From positions 1 to 6,039 of the forward strand of contig SLFB01000086.1 of assembly GCA_007124475.1 (NCBI GenBank): a DNA stretch of 6,039 nucleotides, read 5' to 3'. Origin of the DNA: Vibrio sp. (GTDB lineage Bacteria > Pseudomonadota > Gammaproteobacteria > Enterobacterales > Vibrionaceae). Position numbers and translations under genes: made by a program. The notes below the pieces were generated by a model, which saw only the letters and a program-made list of their open reading frames with translations, had not been told where the DNA came from and did not search any database. This document shows positions 1-5,323 of the stretch, piece after piece (position 1 is the first letter of the stretch; each line of letters starts with the position of its first letter).

Positions 1-39
1 AGGTTGCAAGAACGGTGATGCAGACCTCATTGGAGCGAC

Positions 40-56
40 TATAATTAATCTATTAT
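40..56 (+). promoter_or_regulatory. candidate promoter for the 67-aa gene
   Basis: A perfect TATAAT hexamer lies at 40-45, and a second -10-like hexamer, TATTAT, lies at 51-56. A -35-like TTGGAG at 30-35 is 15 nt from the second hexamer, which is short. No good -35 stands 16-18 nt before the first. This AT-rich stretch is the best place for a promoter reading into the gene at 135, but which hexamer is used cannot be decided by eye. Confidence 0.35.
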
Positions 57-120
57 CAGTAAGGATTCAACCAATATCACAATCAGACATGAACAGCTTG
101 CACTGTTATCTTTTAACCTC

Positions 121-126
121 TAGAGG
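121..126 (+). promoter_or_regulatory. Shine-Dalgarno site that decides the 135 start
   Basis: TAGAGG ends 8 nt before the ATG at 135, an ideal spacing. The in-frame GTG at 126 overlaps the last base of this site and the ATG at 129 follows it by only 2 nt, so neither has a usable ribosome site of its own. This favours 135 as the true start. Confidence 0.6.
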
Positions 127-134
127 TGATGCAT

Positions 135-338
135 ATGGACAAAGAACTACTTGCACGGAAATTATACGTAGAGCGTGTGCATGCTCTGATGGGTGAGCAT
201 CCAATTGATGAAGCTATGTTAGAAGCATTGTGGGAAAGTAAAGCTTCACCAGTGGACGCCGCAAAAGCGATGATGCAGCCAGATAGCCATGGCTACGATG
301 CTCCACCATGGCTGGCCCGTTATCTTAACCGTAAATAA
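135..338 (+). CDS. small conserved-looking protein of unknown function, 67 aa
   Basis: I do not recognise this protein. It begins MDKELLARKLYVERVHALMG and ends PPWLARYLNRK. It is soluble in character, with no signal peptide, membrane segment or cysteine. The N-terminal two thirds are rich in Ala, Leu, Glu and Met and look helical, with repeated acidic/hydrophobic patterns (IDEAMLEALWESK, SPVDAAKAMMQ). A short Pro/Gly/Asp-containing turn (PDSHGYDAPPW) then leads to a basic tail. The start at 135 was chosen because the ribosome site at 121-126 is correctly spaced for it; GTG 126 would add three residues. The gene is probably monocistronic, since a terminator-like hairpin follows 23 nt after the stop and a separate promoter precedes yoaA. 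Support for a real gene comes from the good ribosome site, a protein-like composition without rare-codon clusters, and flanking signals. The function is unknown. Confidence 0.75.
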   Translation: MDKELLARKLYVERVHALMGEHPIDEAMLEALWESKASPVDAAKAMMQPDSHGYDAPPWLARYLNRK

Positions 339-361
339 ATGGCTAACTTAAAAACGGTCGC

Positions 362-402
362 GCCGCTGTTGGTTGCTTTAAAACCTCAGCGGCTCTTGTG
401 TT
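362..402 (+). terminator. candidate rho-independent terminator after the 67-aa gene
   Basis: GCCGCTG (362-368) pairs with CAGCGGC (387-393). Inside it GGTT (371-374) pairs with AACC (382-385), leaving a 7-nt loop and a small internal bulge. The stem is followed by CTCTTGTGTT, which is U-rich but interrupted by G, so termination may be leaky. A-rich sequence precedes the stem at 350-354. Confidence 0.45.
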
Positions 403-594
403 GGTAGAGACGCATCGAGTTCAACTCCCAAGTCGTTTATGCCTCACTAAGTTAACAATGCCGAGATGCTGGCTAGGTTCGTTTACTCCAATCAAATCGT
501 TTGTCTATGCTCATGGGGATGAAGTTTCAGCCGTTTACCTGCAACGCCACCTTTCTATATACTAGGTTTGCTATTCGCACTTATCCGTCAAACC
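403..594. other. intergenic stretch with no convincing gene
   Basis: Together with the hairpin before it, this forms a gap of nearly 300 bases between two same-strand genes. The only open frame of any length on the + strand (398-565, starting GTG) has no ribosome site and an unprotein-like mix of residues. I see no strong hairpin, tRNA-like fold or repeat. It may hold distal regulatory DNA for yoaA, or a small RNA that cannot be recognised by eye. Confidence 0.4.
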
Positions 595-603
595 TGCCAT
601 AAT
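574..603 (+). promoter_or_regulatory. extended -10 promoter for yoaA-tsaB
   Basis: TGC-CATAAT at 595-603 gives a TGn extension directly before a good -10 hexamer. TTCGCA at 574-579 is an acceptable -35 with an 18-nt spacer. Transcription would begin near 610, leaving a short leader before the ATG at 636 and making the upstream TTG at 624 a poor start. No LexA-type CTGT-N8-ACAG palindrome is visible around it. Confidence 0.55.
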
Positions 604-635
604 ATCGTCACTTTTTATTAAGATTGATTGCTAAT

Positions 636-2564
636 ATGATCGCGAAAACCTTCTCTCAACATGGGGCTTTGAGCAAAGTCATACCAGGATTTCAGGGACG
701 ACAGGCTCAAGTTGATATGGCATTGGCGGTCGAGTCCGCAATCAAAAATGAGTCTCAGTTGGTGGTTGAAGCGGGAACCGGTACCGGGAAAACTTTCGCT
801 TATTTGACCCCGGCATTACTGAGCGGTAAAAAAGTGATTATCAGTACTGGCTCTAAAAATCTGCAAGAGCAACTCTTTCATCGCGATTTACCGTTAATGA
901 TTGATGCTCTTGGCTTTCACGGTCAAGTTGCGTTGTTGAAAGGGCGAGCGAATTATTTATGCCTAGATCGCTTAAGTCGCCAGATGCTTGAAAGCCATAA
1001 TGTTAGCAGTGATCCTTCTTTATTGGCCCAGTTAGTTAAAGTTCGTCAATGGTCATCCGCCACTAAGAGTGGTGATTTAGGTGATTGTGAGGAGTTAGCG
1101 GAAGACAGTCCCATTATTCCAACCATCACTTCAACCAATGATAATTGTCTTGGTAAAGAATGTTTAAGCTATCAAGATTGTTTTGTTGTTAAAGCACGTC
1201 GTAAAGCCATGGACGCCGACATTGTGGTTGTCAATCATCATCTATTTTTAGCGGATTTAGCCATTAAAGAAACGGGCTTTGGCGAATTGATCCCTGAGGC
1301 TGAAGTGTTTATTTTTGATGAAGCCCATCAGTTACCAGACATTGCTAGTCAATACTTTGGTCAATCCCTTTCTAGCCGCCAGATACAAGACTTGGCAAAA
1401 GATATTGAAATGGCTTATCGCACTGAAGCGAAAGATATGCGTCAGCTGCAAAAAATAGCCGATAAACTGCAACAAACAAGTATGGATTTACGGTTACTAT
1501 TAGGGGAGTCAGGTTTTCGGGGCAATTGGCGTGAAGTCATCGCCATCCCTGCTATTTTACGACAAGCTGAAAGGCTACAAGAAGATCTTGATTTCACCAT
1601 AGAGGTACTTAAACTTAGCTTAGGGCGTAGTCAGTTGTTGGATGCCGCATTTGAGCGTGCGAACTTATTAAAAACCCGTTTTATAAGAGTCTGTGATGTC
1701 TCCATTACCGGCTACTCTTATTGGTTTGATACGACGGCTCGGCATTTCAGTTTGCACATTACGCCATTATCCATTGCCGAAAAATTTCAAGAGCAGATTA
1801 ATCTTAAATCAGGCGCTTGGATATTTACATCAGCAACTTTGGCGGTAAATGACGATTTTGGCCATTTTACTCGACGACTTGGGCTTAAACCAAGCGCTCA
1901 ATTTTCATTACCTAGCCCGTTTGATTATCAGCAGCAGGCTCAGCTGTGCGTTCCTCGTTATTTACCAGAACCCAATAGCCGTGGGTTAGCCGATCAATTG
2001 GTAACCATGTTGGCACCTGTCATTGAACAAAACCAAGGTCGCTGCTTTTTTTTATGTACATCACATCAGATGATGCGTGACTTAGCCGAACGTTTTCGAG
2101 CCTGTTTAACCATTCCTGTTTTGTTACAGGGTGAGACGAGTAAACAGAAAACCTTGGCGCAATTTATGGAATTAGGCAATGCTTTACTAGTGGCAACGGG
2201 CGCTTTTTGGGAGGGGATTGATGTCAGAGGTGATACGCTAAGCTGTGTTATTATTGATAAGCTTCCTTTTACATCGCCAGATGATCCGTTGTTAAAGGCA
2301 CGCATTGAAGACTGCCGCTTACAAGGTGGCGATCCTTTCATCCAAGTGCAATTACCTGATGCGGTTATCACTCTTAAGCAAGGGGTAGGACGATTAATAC
2401 GAGATAAAAATGACAAAGGAGTGCTGATCATTTGTGATAATCGATTAGTCACTCGAGATTATGGCGGAATATTTTTGGCAAGTTTGCCGCCAATTCCGCG
2501 CACGCGTAGTTTGACGCAAGTGAGCGATTTTCTTCAATCTTTATCGACAACAGACATAAATTAG
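636..2564 (+). CDS. yoaA: YoaA, DinG/XPD-family iron-sulfur DNA helicase
   Basis: An ATP-dependent superfamily 2 helicase of the XPD/DinG type. E. coli YoaA is a 5'-3' helicase that binds the polymerase III chi subunit (HolC) and helps repair stalled forks. The protein has 642 residues against about 636 in E. coli and matches along its whole length. Visible motifs, numbered from ATG 636: Walker A GTGTGKT at 47-53; four iron-sulfur cluster cysteines at 109, 171, 176 and 182; DEAH box at 228-231; SAT (motif III) at 399-401; FWEGIDVRGD (motif V) at 524-533; QGVGRLIR (motif VI) at 582-589. All are intact, so an active enzyme is expected. ATG 636 was preferred over in-frame TTG 624 because it matches the E. 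coli N-terminus (IPGF at residues 16-19) and lies at a sensible distance from the promoter; its ribosome site is weak (AAGA, 12 nt away). tsaB follows 8 nt downstream and is probably cotranscribed. Confidence 0.96.
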   Translation: MIAKTFSQHGALSKVIPGFQGRQAQVDMALAVESAIKNESQLVVEAGTGTGKTFAYLTPALLSGKKVIISTGSKNLQEQLFHRDLPLMIDALGFHGQVALLKGRANYLCLDRLSRQMLESHNVSSDPSLLAQLVKVRQWSSATKSGDLGDCEELAEDSPIIPTITSTNDNCLGKECLSYQDCFVVKARRKAMDADIVVVNHHLFLADLAIKETGFGELIPEAEVFIFDEAHQLPDIASQYFGQSLSSRQIQDLAKDIEMAYRTEAKDMRQLQKIADKLQQTSMDLRLLLGESGFRGNWREVIAIPAILRQAERLQEDLDFTIEVLKLSLGRSQLLDAAFERANLLKTRFIRVCDVSITGYSYWFDTTARHFSLHITPLSIAEKFQEQINLKSGAWIFTSATLAVNDDFGHFTRRLGLKPSAQFSLPSPFDYQQQAQLCVPRYLPEPNSRGLADQLVTMLAPVIEQNQGRCFFLCTSHQMMRDLAERFRACLTIPVLLQGETSKQKTLAQFMELGNALLVATGAFWEGIDVRGDTLSCVIIDKLPFTSPDDPLLKARIEDCRLQGGDPFIQVQLPDAVITLKQGVGRLIRDKNDKGVLIICDNRLVTRDYGGIFLASLPPIPRTRSLTQVSDFLQSLSTTDIN

Positions 2565-2572
2565 AGATATTC

Positions 2573-3283
2573 ATGAGTGCAACAATTCTGGCTTTAGATA
2601 CCGCTACCGAAGCTTGTTCGGTGGCTTTGATGGTGGGTGATAAGATTTATTCTCGTAGCGAAATCGCTCCCCGTGACCACACTAAAAAAATATTACCTAT
2701 GGTTGATGAGGTTCTTCAAGAAGCGGGTATTAAATTAGAGCAATTAGATGCTTTAGCTTTTGGACGTGGGCCAGGAAGTTTTACCGGAGTTCGTATCGGT
2801 ATCGGTATTGCTCAAGGATTAGCATTTGGCGCTGATTTACCTATGATAGGTGTATCTACTTTAGCGGCTATGGCACAAGCGGCCTATCGGCAATATGGAG
2901 CGAGTTACGTCGCCACCGCCATTGACGCGCGAATGAATGAGGTTTATTGGGCTCGCTATGCTCGTCAAGAGGATGGCGCTTGGCAAGCCATTGATCAAGA
3001 GTGTGTGATTGCTCCTGCTATCTTGGTAGAGCGCATCGCTTCATTAGGGCAAGATGAGCATTGTTGGTCTATGGTGGGAACTGGATGGCAAGCATATTCA
3101 TCGGCATTAGATACCTTGAGCATTGAAACCGACAAGACCGATATATTATATCCTCAAGCGCAAGATATGGTGGTACTCGCTCAACAGGCGTGGAAACAAG
3201 GCTTACAGGTTCCAGTTGAGCAAGCAGAACCGTGTTATTTGCGTGACACCGTGGCGTGGAAGAAATTGCCTGGACGCGAATAA
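2573..3283 (+). CDS. tsaB: TsaB (YeaZ), t6A37 tRNA modification complex subunit
   Basis: TsaB is the non-catalytic partner of TsaD. With TsaC and TsaE, the complex adds threonylcarbamoyl to A37 of ANN-decoding tRNAs in the cytoplasm, and the pathway is essential in many bacteria. The 236-residue product is close to E. coli TsaB (231) and collinear with it. The first ASKHA-fold segment starts ILALDTATEACSVAL (residues 5-19). HTKKILPMV follows at 36-44, then the signature GRGPGSFTGVRIG at 64-76, PMIGVSTL, AIDARMNEVYWA, and the conserved end YLRDTVAWKKLPG. The TsaD-type metal-binding HxxxH is absent, as expected for TsaB: only H36 of the motif is kept. The ATG at 2573 has an AGAG ribosome site (2563-2566) that overlaps the yoaA stop codon, so translation may be coupled to yoaA. 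Confidence 0.96.
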   Translation: MSATILALDTATEACSVALMVGDKIYSRSEIAPRDHTKKILPMVDEVLQEAGIKLEQLDALAFGRGPGSFTGVRIGIGIAQGLAFGADLPMIGVSTLAAMAQAAYRQYGASYVATAIDARMNEVYWARYARQEDGAWQAIDQECVIAPAILVERIASLGQDEHCWSMVGTGWQAYSSALDTLSIETDKTDILYPQAQDMVVLAQQAWKQGLQVPVEQAEPCYLRDTVAWKKLPGRE

Positions 3284-3468
3284 CCATTAGGTGTTATTGA
3301 TTTATTAGGTACTTTGGCAGCCGTTTATGGATTCTTTCGATTCACTGATAATTTGGTGGTTAGAGCCCTAGGCTGCTGTTCAGGGAAGAATAAGTCACGC
3401 TGTCTTCTCTCTACTTATTTGCACTAGCGTGGGGTCATCCCTTGCTTGCCGACAACATAAGGTAGCGT
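3284..3468. other. intergenic region between tsaB and the 102-aa gene
   Basis: These 185 bases hold no open frame I can support. They contain a direct repeat ATTAGGT (3286-3292 and 3304-3310) and a -10-like GATAAT at 3347-3352 with only a poor -35 (TTTATG, 3324-3329). GCAGCC (3317-3322) is complementary to GGCTGC (3371-3376) across 48 nt, and AGCC-CTA-GGCT forms a tight palindrome at 3364-3374. The gap probably separates two transcription units, so a promoter for the second unit should lie here, but no strong match is visible. Confidence 0.4.
3383..3420 (+). terminator. weak terminator-like hairpin after tsaB
   Basis: GGGAAGA (3383-3389) pairs with TCTTCTC (3403-3409), including one G-T wobble, across a 13-nt loop. 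It is followed by the T-rich CTACTTATTT. The stem is A/T-heavy and the loop long, so it could be a weak terminator of yoaA-tsaB or merely a chance inverted repeat. Confidence 0.22.
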
Positions 3469-3777
3469 ATGGTTTCAATTAATGGCTCGGCTAATGGATT
3501 ATCTCTTGGACGTGTTACCAATAGCCAAAAAACCAATAAAGCTCAAAAACGTCAGCATTCATCTTCGTCTTCAACCGTCGGAGCGCCGAGTCAATTAGCG
3601 GAAGCGGTAGCCCGTTCTCTCGGCGATGTTGCATCGATTAATGCTCAGCGCGCTCAATTGCAATACGATTTGCCTGAAGGACGTTCTCGCAAAGCCATGG
3701 AAGAGTACTTATCCATTATGAATCATGCGCAGCGTGAGGAACTTACCAACATGCTTGGTGTCGATCTGTATATCTGA
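3469..3777 (+). CDS. small protein of unknown function, Ser-rich N-terminus, 102 aa
   Basis: I do not recognise a named family. The first ~40 residues are polar and low-complexity (Asn/Gly/Ser, then basic Lys/Arg/Gln, then five serines in a row at 32-36) and are probably disordered. Residues ~40-102 look folded and helical: a first helix around QLAEAVARSLGDVA, a linker QLQYDLPEG, then a longer helix around SRKAMEEYLSIMNHAQREELTNMLG ending VDLYI. There is no signal peptide, membrane segment or cysteine, so it is probably cytoplasmic. The ATG at 3469 has a TAAGGT ribosome site ending 5 nt upstream. It lies 13 nt before the Slp lipoprotein gene, likely in the same transcript, yet has no counterpart in the E. 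coli tsaB–yeaY interval as I remember it. The disordered tail plus helical end suggests a binding or adaptor protein, which is only inference. Confidence 0.8.
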   Translation: MVSINGSANGLSLGRVTNSQKTNKAQKRQHSSSSSTVGAPSQLAEAVARSLGDVASINAQRAQLQYDLPEGRSRKAMEEYLSIMNHAQREELTNMLGVDLYI

Positions 3778-3779
3778 TC

Positions 3780-3788
3780 GGGGAGGAG
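3780..3788 (+). promoter_or_regulatory. strong Shine-Dalgarno site for the Slp lipoprotein
   Basis: GGGGAGGAG is a very strong ribosome site lying 2-5 nt before ATG 3791, between the stop of the 102-aa gene and the lipoprotein start. It fixes the start at 3791 rather than the in-frame ATG at 3725, and suggests high translation of the lipoprotein. Confidence 0.75.
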
Positions 3789-3790
3789 TT

Positions 3791-4348
3791 ATGCAAATAA
3801 ATCAATGGCAAAAATGGGTGTTATTGACTGGGGTATGGTTACTCACCGCATGTACAACATTACCTCCAGGAATTGATTCTGACGATGAACAGTTAGTGAC
3901 TGACTATCAGCAATGGACGGCGATGATGCCGCAATCGGGTCAAGCGGTACGACTGGGAGGGGTCATTGCTCAAATTAAGAATTTAAGCGATCAAACGCGA
4001 ATTGAAGTGGTAAATTTACCGATTGATAAGCAGGGTAAACCACTTATCAGTCGTGAACCTCAAGGACGATTTGTCGTTTATCTTGATGGGTTTGTTGACC
4101 CTTTAACCCATGGTGAAGGTCGTTTAATGACTTTCCTTGGGCGCTCCATTGGTAGTGAGGTTTCCAAGGTTGGAGAATTTGAATATACATTTCCCGTGAT
4201 GCGAGCTGAAGGTTTTCATTTATGGCGGATTGAAGAGCGAGTTATTATTGATGACATAACACCTTATGCATTCCCTTGTCGTAATTTTTATTGTCGCCAT
4301 ATTGAAGACTTACCCCGAAGTGGGCGAGTGATTCAAGAAATAAAGTAA
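3791..4348 (+). CDS. Slp-family outer-membrane lipoprotein (YeaY-like)
   Basis: A lipoprotein of the Slp family, named for the E. coli starvation-inducible Slp. The paralogue yeaY occupies the same chromosomal position next to tsaB and fadD in E. coli. The 185-residue precursor has a short positive N-region (K8), a hydrophobic stretch WVLLTGVWLL and a lipobox LTAC with lipidated Cys at 21. Residue +2 is Thr, not Asp, so Lol sorting to the outer membrane is expected. The mature part shows VRLGGVIAQIKN, a typical opening of the family's beta-rich domain, then FVVYLDGFVDPLTHGEGRLMTFLGRS, VGEFEYTFPVMRAEGFHLW, and a Cys pair (FPCRNFYC) near the C-terminus. The start was chosen for the strong ribosome site; starting at 3725 would bury the signal peptide and overlap the previous gene. 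The exact function of the family is poorly defined. The hydrolase gene begins 7 nt downstream. Confidence 0.88.
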   Translation: MQINQWQKWVLLTGVWLLTACTTLPPGIDSDDEQLVTDYQQWTAMMPQSGQAVRLGGVIAQIKNLSDQTRIEVVNLPIDKQGKPLISREPQGRFVVYLDGFVDPLTHGEGRLMTFLGRSIGSEVSKVGEFEYTFPVMRAEGFHLWRIEERVIIDDITPYAFPCRNFYCRHIEDLPRSGRVIQEIK

Positions 4349-4355
4349 TGTGCGA

Positions 4356-5213
4356 ATGCTAACTGAACAGCGTTTCACTATCGAGCAGGGGGACATAGCC
4401 GCTTTATCGATAGGTGAAGTAACACAAGCTGATTTTTCCTTGCTGTTCATCCATGGTTGGTTGGATAATGCCGCGAGCTTTATCAGTTTGATGTCACACT
4501 TACATCGACTTGCCCCCACTGTACATTGTTGTGCTATTGATTTACCAGGCCATGGCCTATCTAGCCATAAAGCGGCGGGTAACTACTATCCATTCCATGA
4601 CTACATTGATGATATTTATCAGATTGTGAACATTCTTTCACCAAACAGACTGGTGTTAGTTGGTCATTCACTTGGTGCTTTAATCGCAAGTTGTTATAGT
4701 GCCGCTTTCCCTGAGCAAGTATCTGGATTAGTGCAGATTGAAGGTTTTGTTCCTTTATCCGAAGCGCCAGAAAATCATGTTGAGCGTTTACGTTCCGGCG
4801 TACTGAGTCGTCAAAGGTCTCGGCGTAAACCGAAACGTGGATACCCGAGCTTAGCGACGGCCATTGCGCACCGAGCGCAAGTGAACGCTATAGAGCAAGC
4901 ACTCATTGCACCAGTGGTTGAACGTGGAATACAAGTGATCGATCAGCATTGGCAATGGCGACATGATACCAAGTTGAATTGCGATTCACTTTATCGGCTT
5001 ACGCCAGATCATGCTCAAGTCATAAGGGAGCACATTACTTGCCCTCATCAAATTATTTTAGGGGATCAAGGGTTTGCTTCAATCGCTTGTGATATTGAAC
5101 GTTATGGTCTTTTGCATGCAGAAATACATCATATTAGCGGTGGCCATCACTGTCATCTGGAACAGCCATCGATAGTCGCAGAGCGAATTCTTGGCTTAGT
5201 TAACAAATTTTAA
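4356..5213 (+). CDS. alpha/beta hydrolase, probable serine esterase
   Basis: A cytoplasmic alpha/beta-hydrolase-fold enzyme of 285 residues with no signal peptide. Numbered from ATG 4356: the HGW oxyanion-hole motif in LLFIHGWLDNAASF at 33-35; DLPGHGLSSH at 62-71; the nucleophile elbow GHSLG at 103-107 with Ser105; a candidate catalytic Asp237 in IILGDQG; and a His cluster in GGHHCHLE (around 264-267) carrying the catalytic His. The LPGHGLSSH and GGHHxHLE patterns resemble SERHL-type serine hydrolases, but the substrate is unknown. The basic patch SRQRSRRKPKRGYPS (~151-165) falls in the cap region. The start is ATG 4356 or GTG 4350 (two residues longer). The only ribosome-like sequence is AAAG at 4342-4345, so translation probably depends on coupling to the lipoprotein gene, which ends at 4348. 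Lying just before fadD, it might release fatty acids from esters, which is inference. Confidence 0.9.
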   Translation: MLTEQRFTIEQGDIAALSIGEVTQADFSLLFIHGWLDNAASFISLMSHLHRLAPTVHCCAIDLPGHGLSSHKAAGNYYPFHDYIDDIYQIVNILSPNRLVLVGHSLGALIASCYSAAFPEQVSGLVQIEGFVPLSEAPENHVERLRSGVLSRQRSRRKPKRGYPSLATAIAHRAQVNAIEQALIAPVVERGIQVIDQHWQWRHDTKLNCDSLYRLTPDHAQVIREHITCPHQIILGDQGFASIACDIERYGLLHAEIHHISGGHHCHLEQPSIVAERILGLVNKF

Positions 5214-5252
5214 ACAAGTGTTTGGGTCTTTCGTGCTCAAGTGCTTCGGCTG

Positions 5253-5279
5253 TGCTGTAATAACGATCATTTCTATAAC
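5253..5279 (+). promoter_or_regulatory. candidate fadD promoter region
   Basis: TGC-TGTAAT at 5253-5261 reads as an extended -10 element with no clear -35. A second -10-like hexamer, TATAAC, lies at 5274-5279. Either would place a transcription start upstream of or within the inverted repeat at 5284-5297. I see no convincing FadR-type operator or symmetrical CRP site, though CRP-like half sites cannot be excluded. Confidence 0.35.
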
Positions 5280-5283
5280 AAAG

Positions 5284-5297
5284 ATAATCTTGATTAT
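5284..5297. repeat. 14-base inverted repeat in the fadD leader
   Basis: ATAATC-TT-GATTAT is a perfect 6+2+6 inverted repeat. It overlaps a second short palindrome, AAGAT-A-ATCTT, at 5281-5291. It sits between the candidate -10 elements and the fadD ribosome site, a typical place for a repressor to bind. No regulator can be named from the sequence. Confidence 0.4.
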
Positions 5298-5310
5298 GCC
5301 AGCTAATTAC

Positions 5311-5316
5311 GAGGAG
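5311..5316 (+). promoter_or_regulatory. Shine-Dalgarno site fixing the GTG start of fadD
   Basis: GAGGAG ends 7 nt before GTG 5324. No ATG lies in the same frame before codon 29, where homology is already established, so this site supports GTG as the initiation codon. Confidence 0.75.
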
Positions 5317-5323
5317 TATTACC

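Noticed and set aside
3..44. Frame open from the window edge to TAA at 42, possibly the C-terminus of an upstream gene
   Set aside because: Only 13 codons are visible (ending SLERL) and two other frames are equally plausible. There is too little to call a gene.
398..565. Open frame of 55 codons (GTG start, ends TAG at 563) on the + strand
   Set aside because: It has no ribosome site and overlaps the tail of the terminator hairpin. The residue mix is rich in Cys, Arg and Trp with no protein-like pattern.
560..640. LexA (SOS) operator upstream of yoaA
   Set aside because: I searched by eye for CTGT-N8-ACAG because the paralogue dinG is SOS-controlled in E. coli, and found no match.
2066..2452. 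128-codon open frame on the minus strand
   Set aside because: It lies wholly antisense to the conserved helicase motif region of yoaA. Its Ser/Pro/Arg-rich product is a shadow of the real frame.
3069..3287. 72-codon minus-strand open frame
   Set aside because: It is antisense to the conserved C-terminal half of tsaB, with no ribosome site or recognisable product.
3469..3777. FlgM-like anti-sigma factor reading of the 102-aa protein
   Set aside because: The disordered-N/helical-C layout is similar, but the FlgM core pattern (INxERV...LKxAI) is not present and no flagellar genes are nearby.
3725..3790. In-frame upstream extension of the Slp lipoprotein
   Set aside because: It overlaps the end of the 102-aa gene, would place 22 residues before the lipoprotein signal peptide, and is bypassed by the strong ribosome site at 3780-3788.
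4310..4519. 69-codon minus-strand open frame across the lipoprotein/hydrolase junction
   Set aside because: It overlaps two well-supported genes and its product has no family-like features.
5214..5252. FadR or CRP operator upstream of fadD, and the CAAGTG direct repeat
   Set aside because: There is no symmetrical match to either consensus, and two copies of a 6-mer are easily due to chance.
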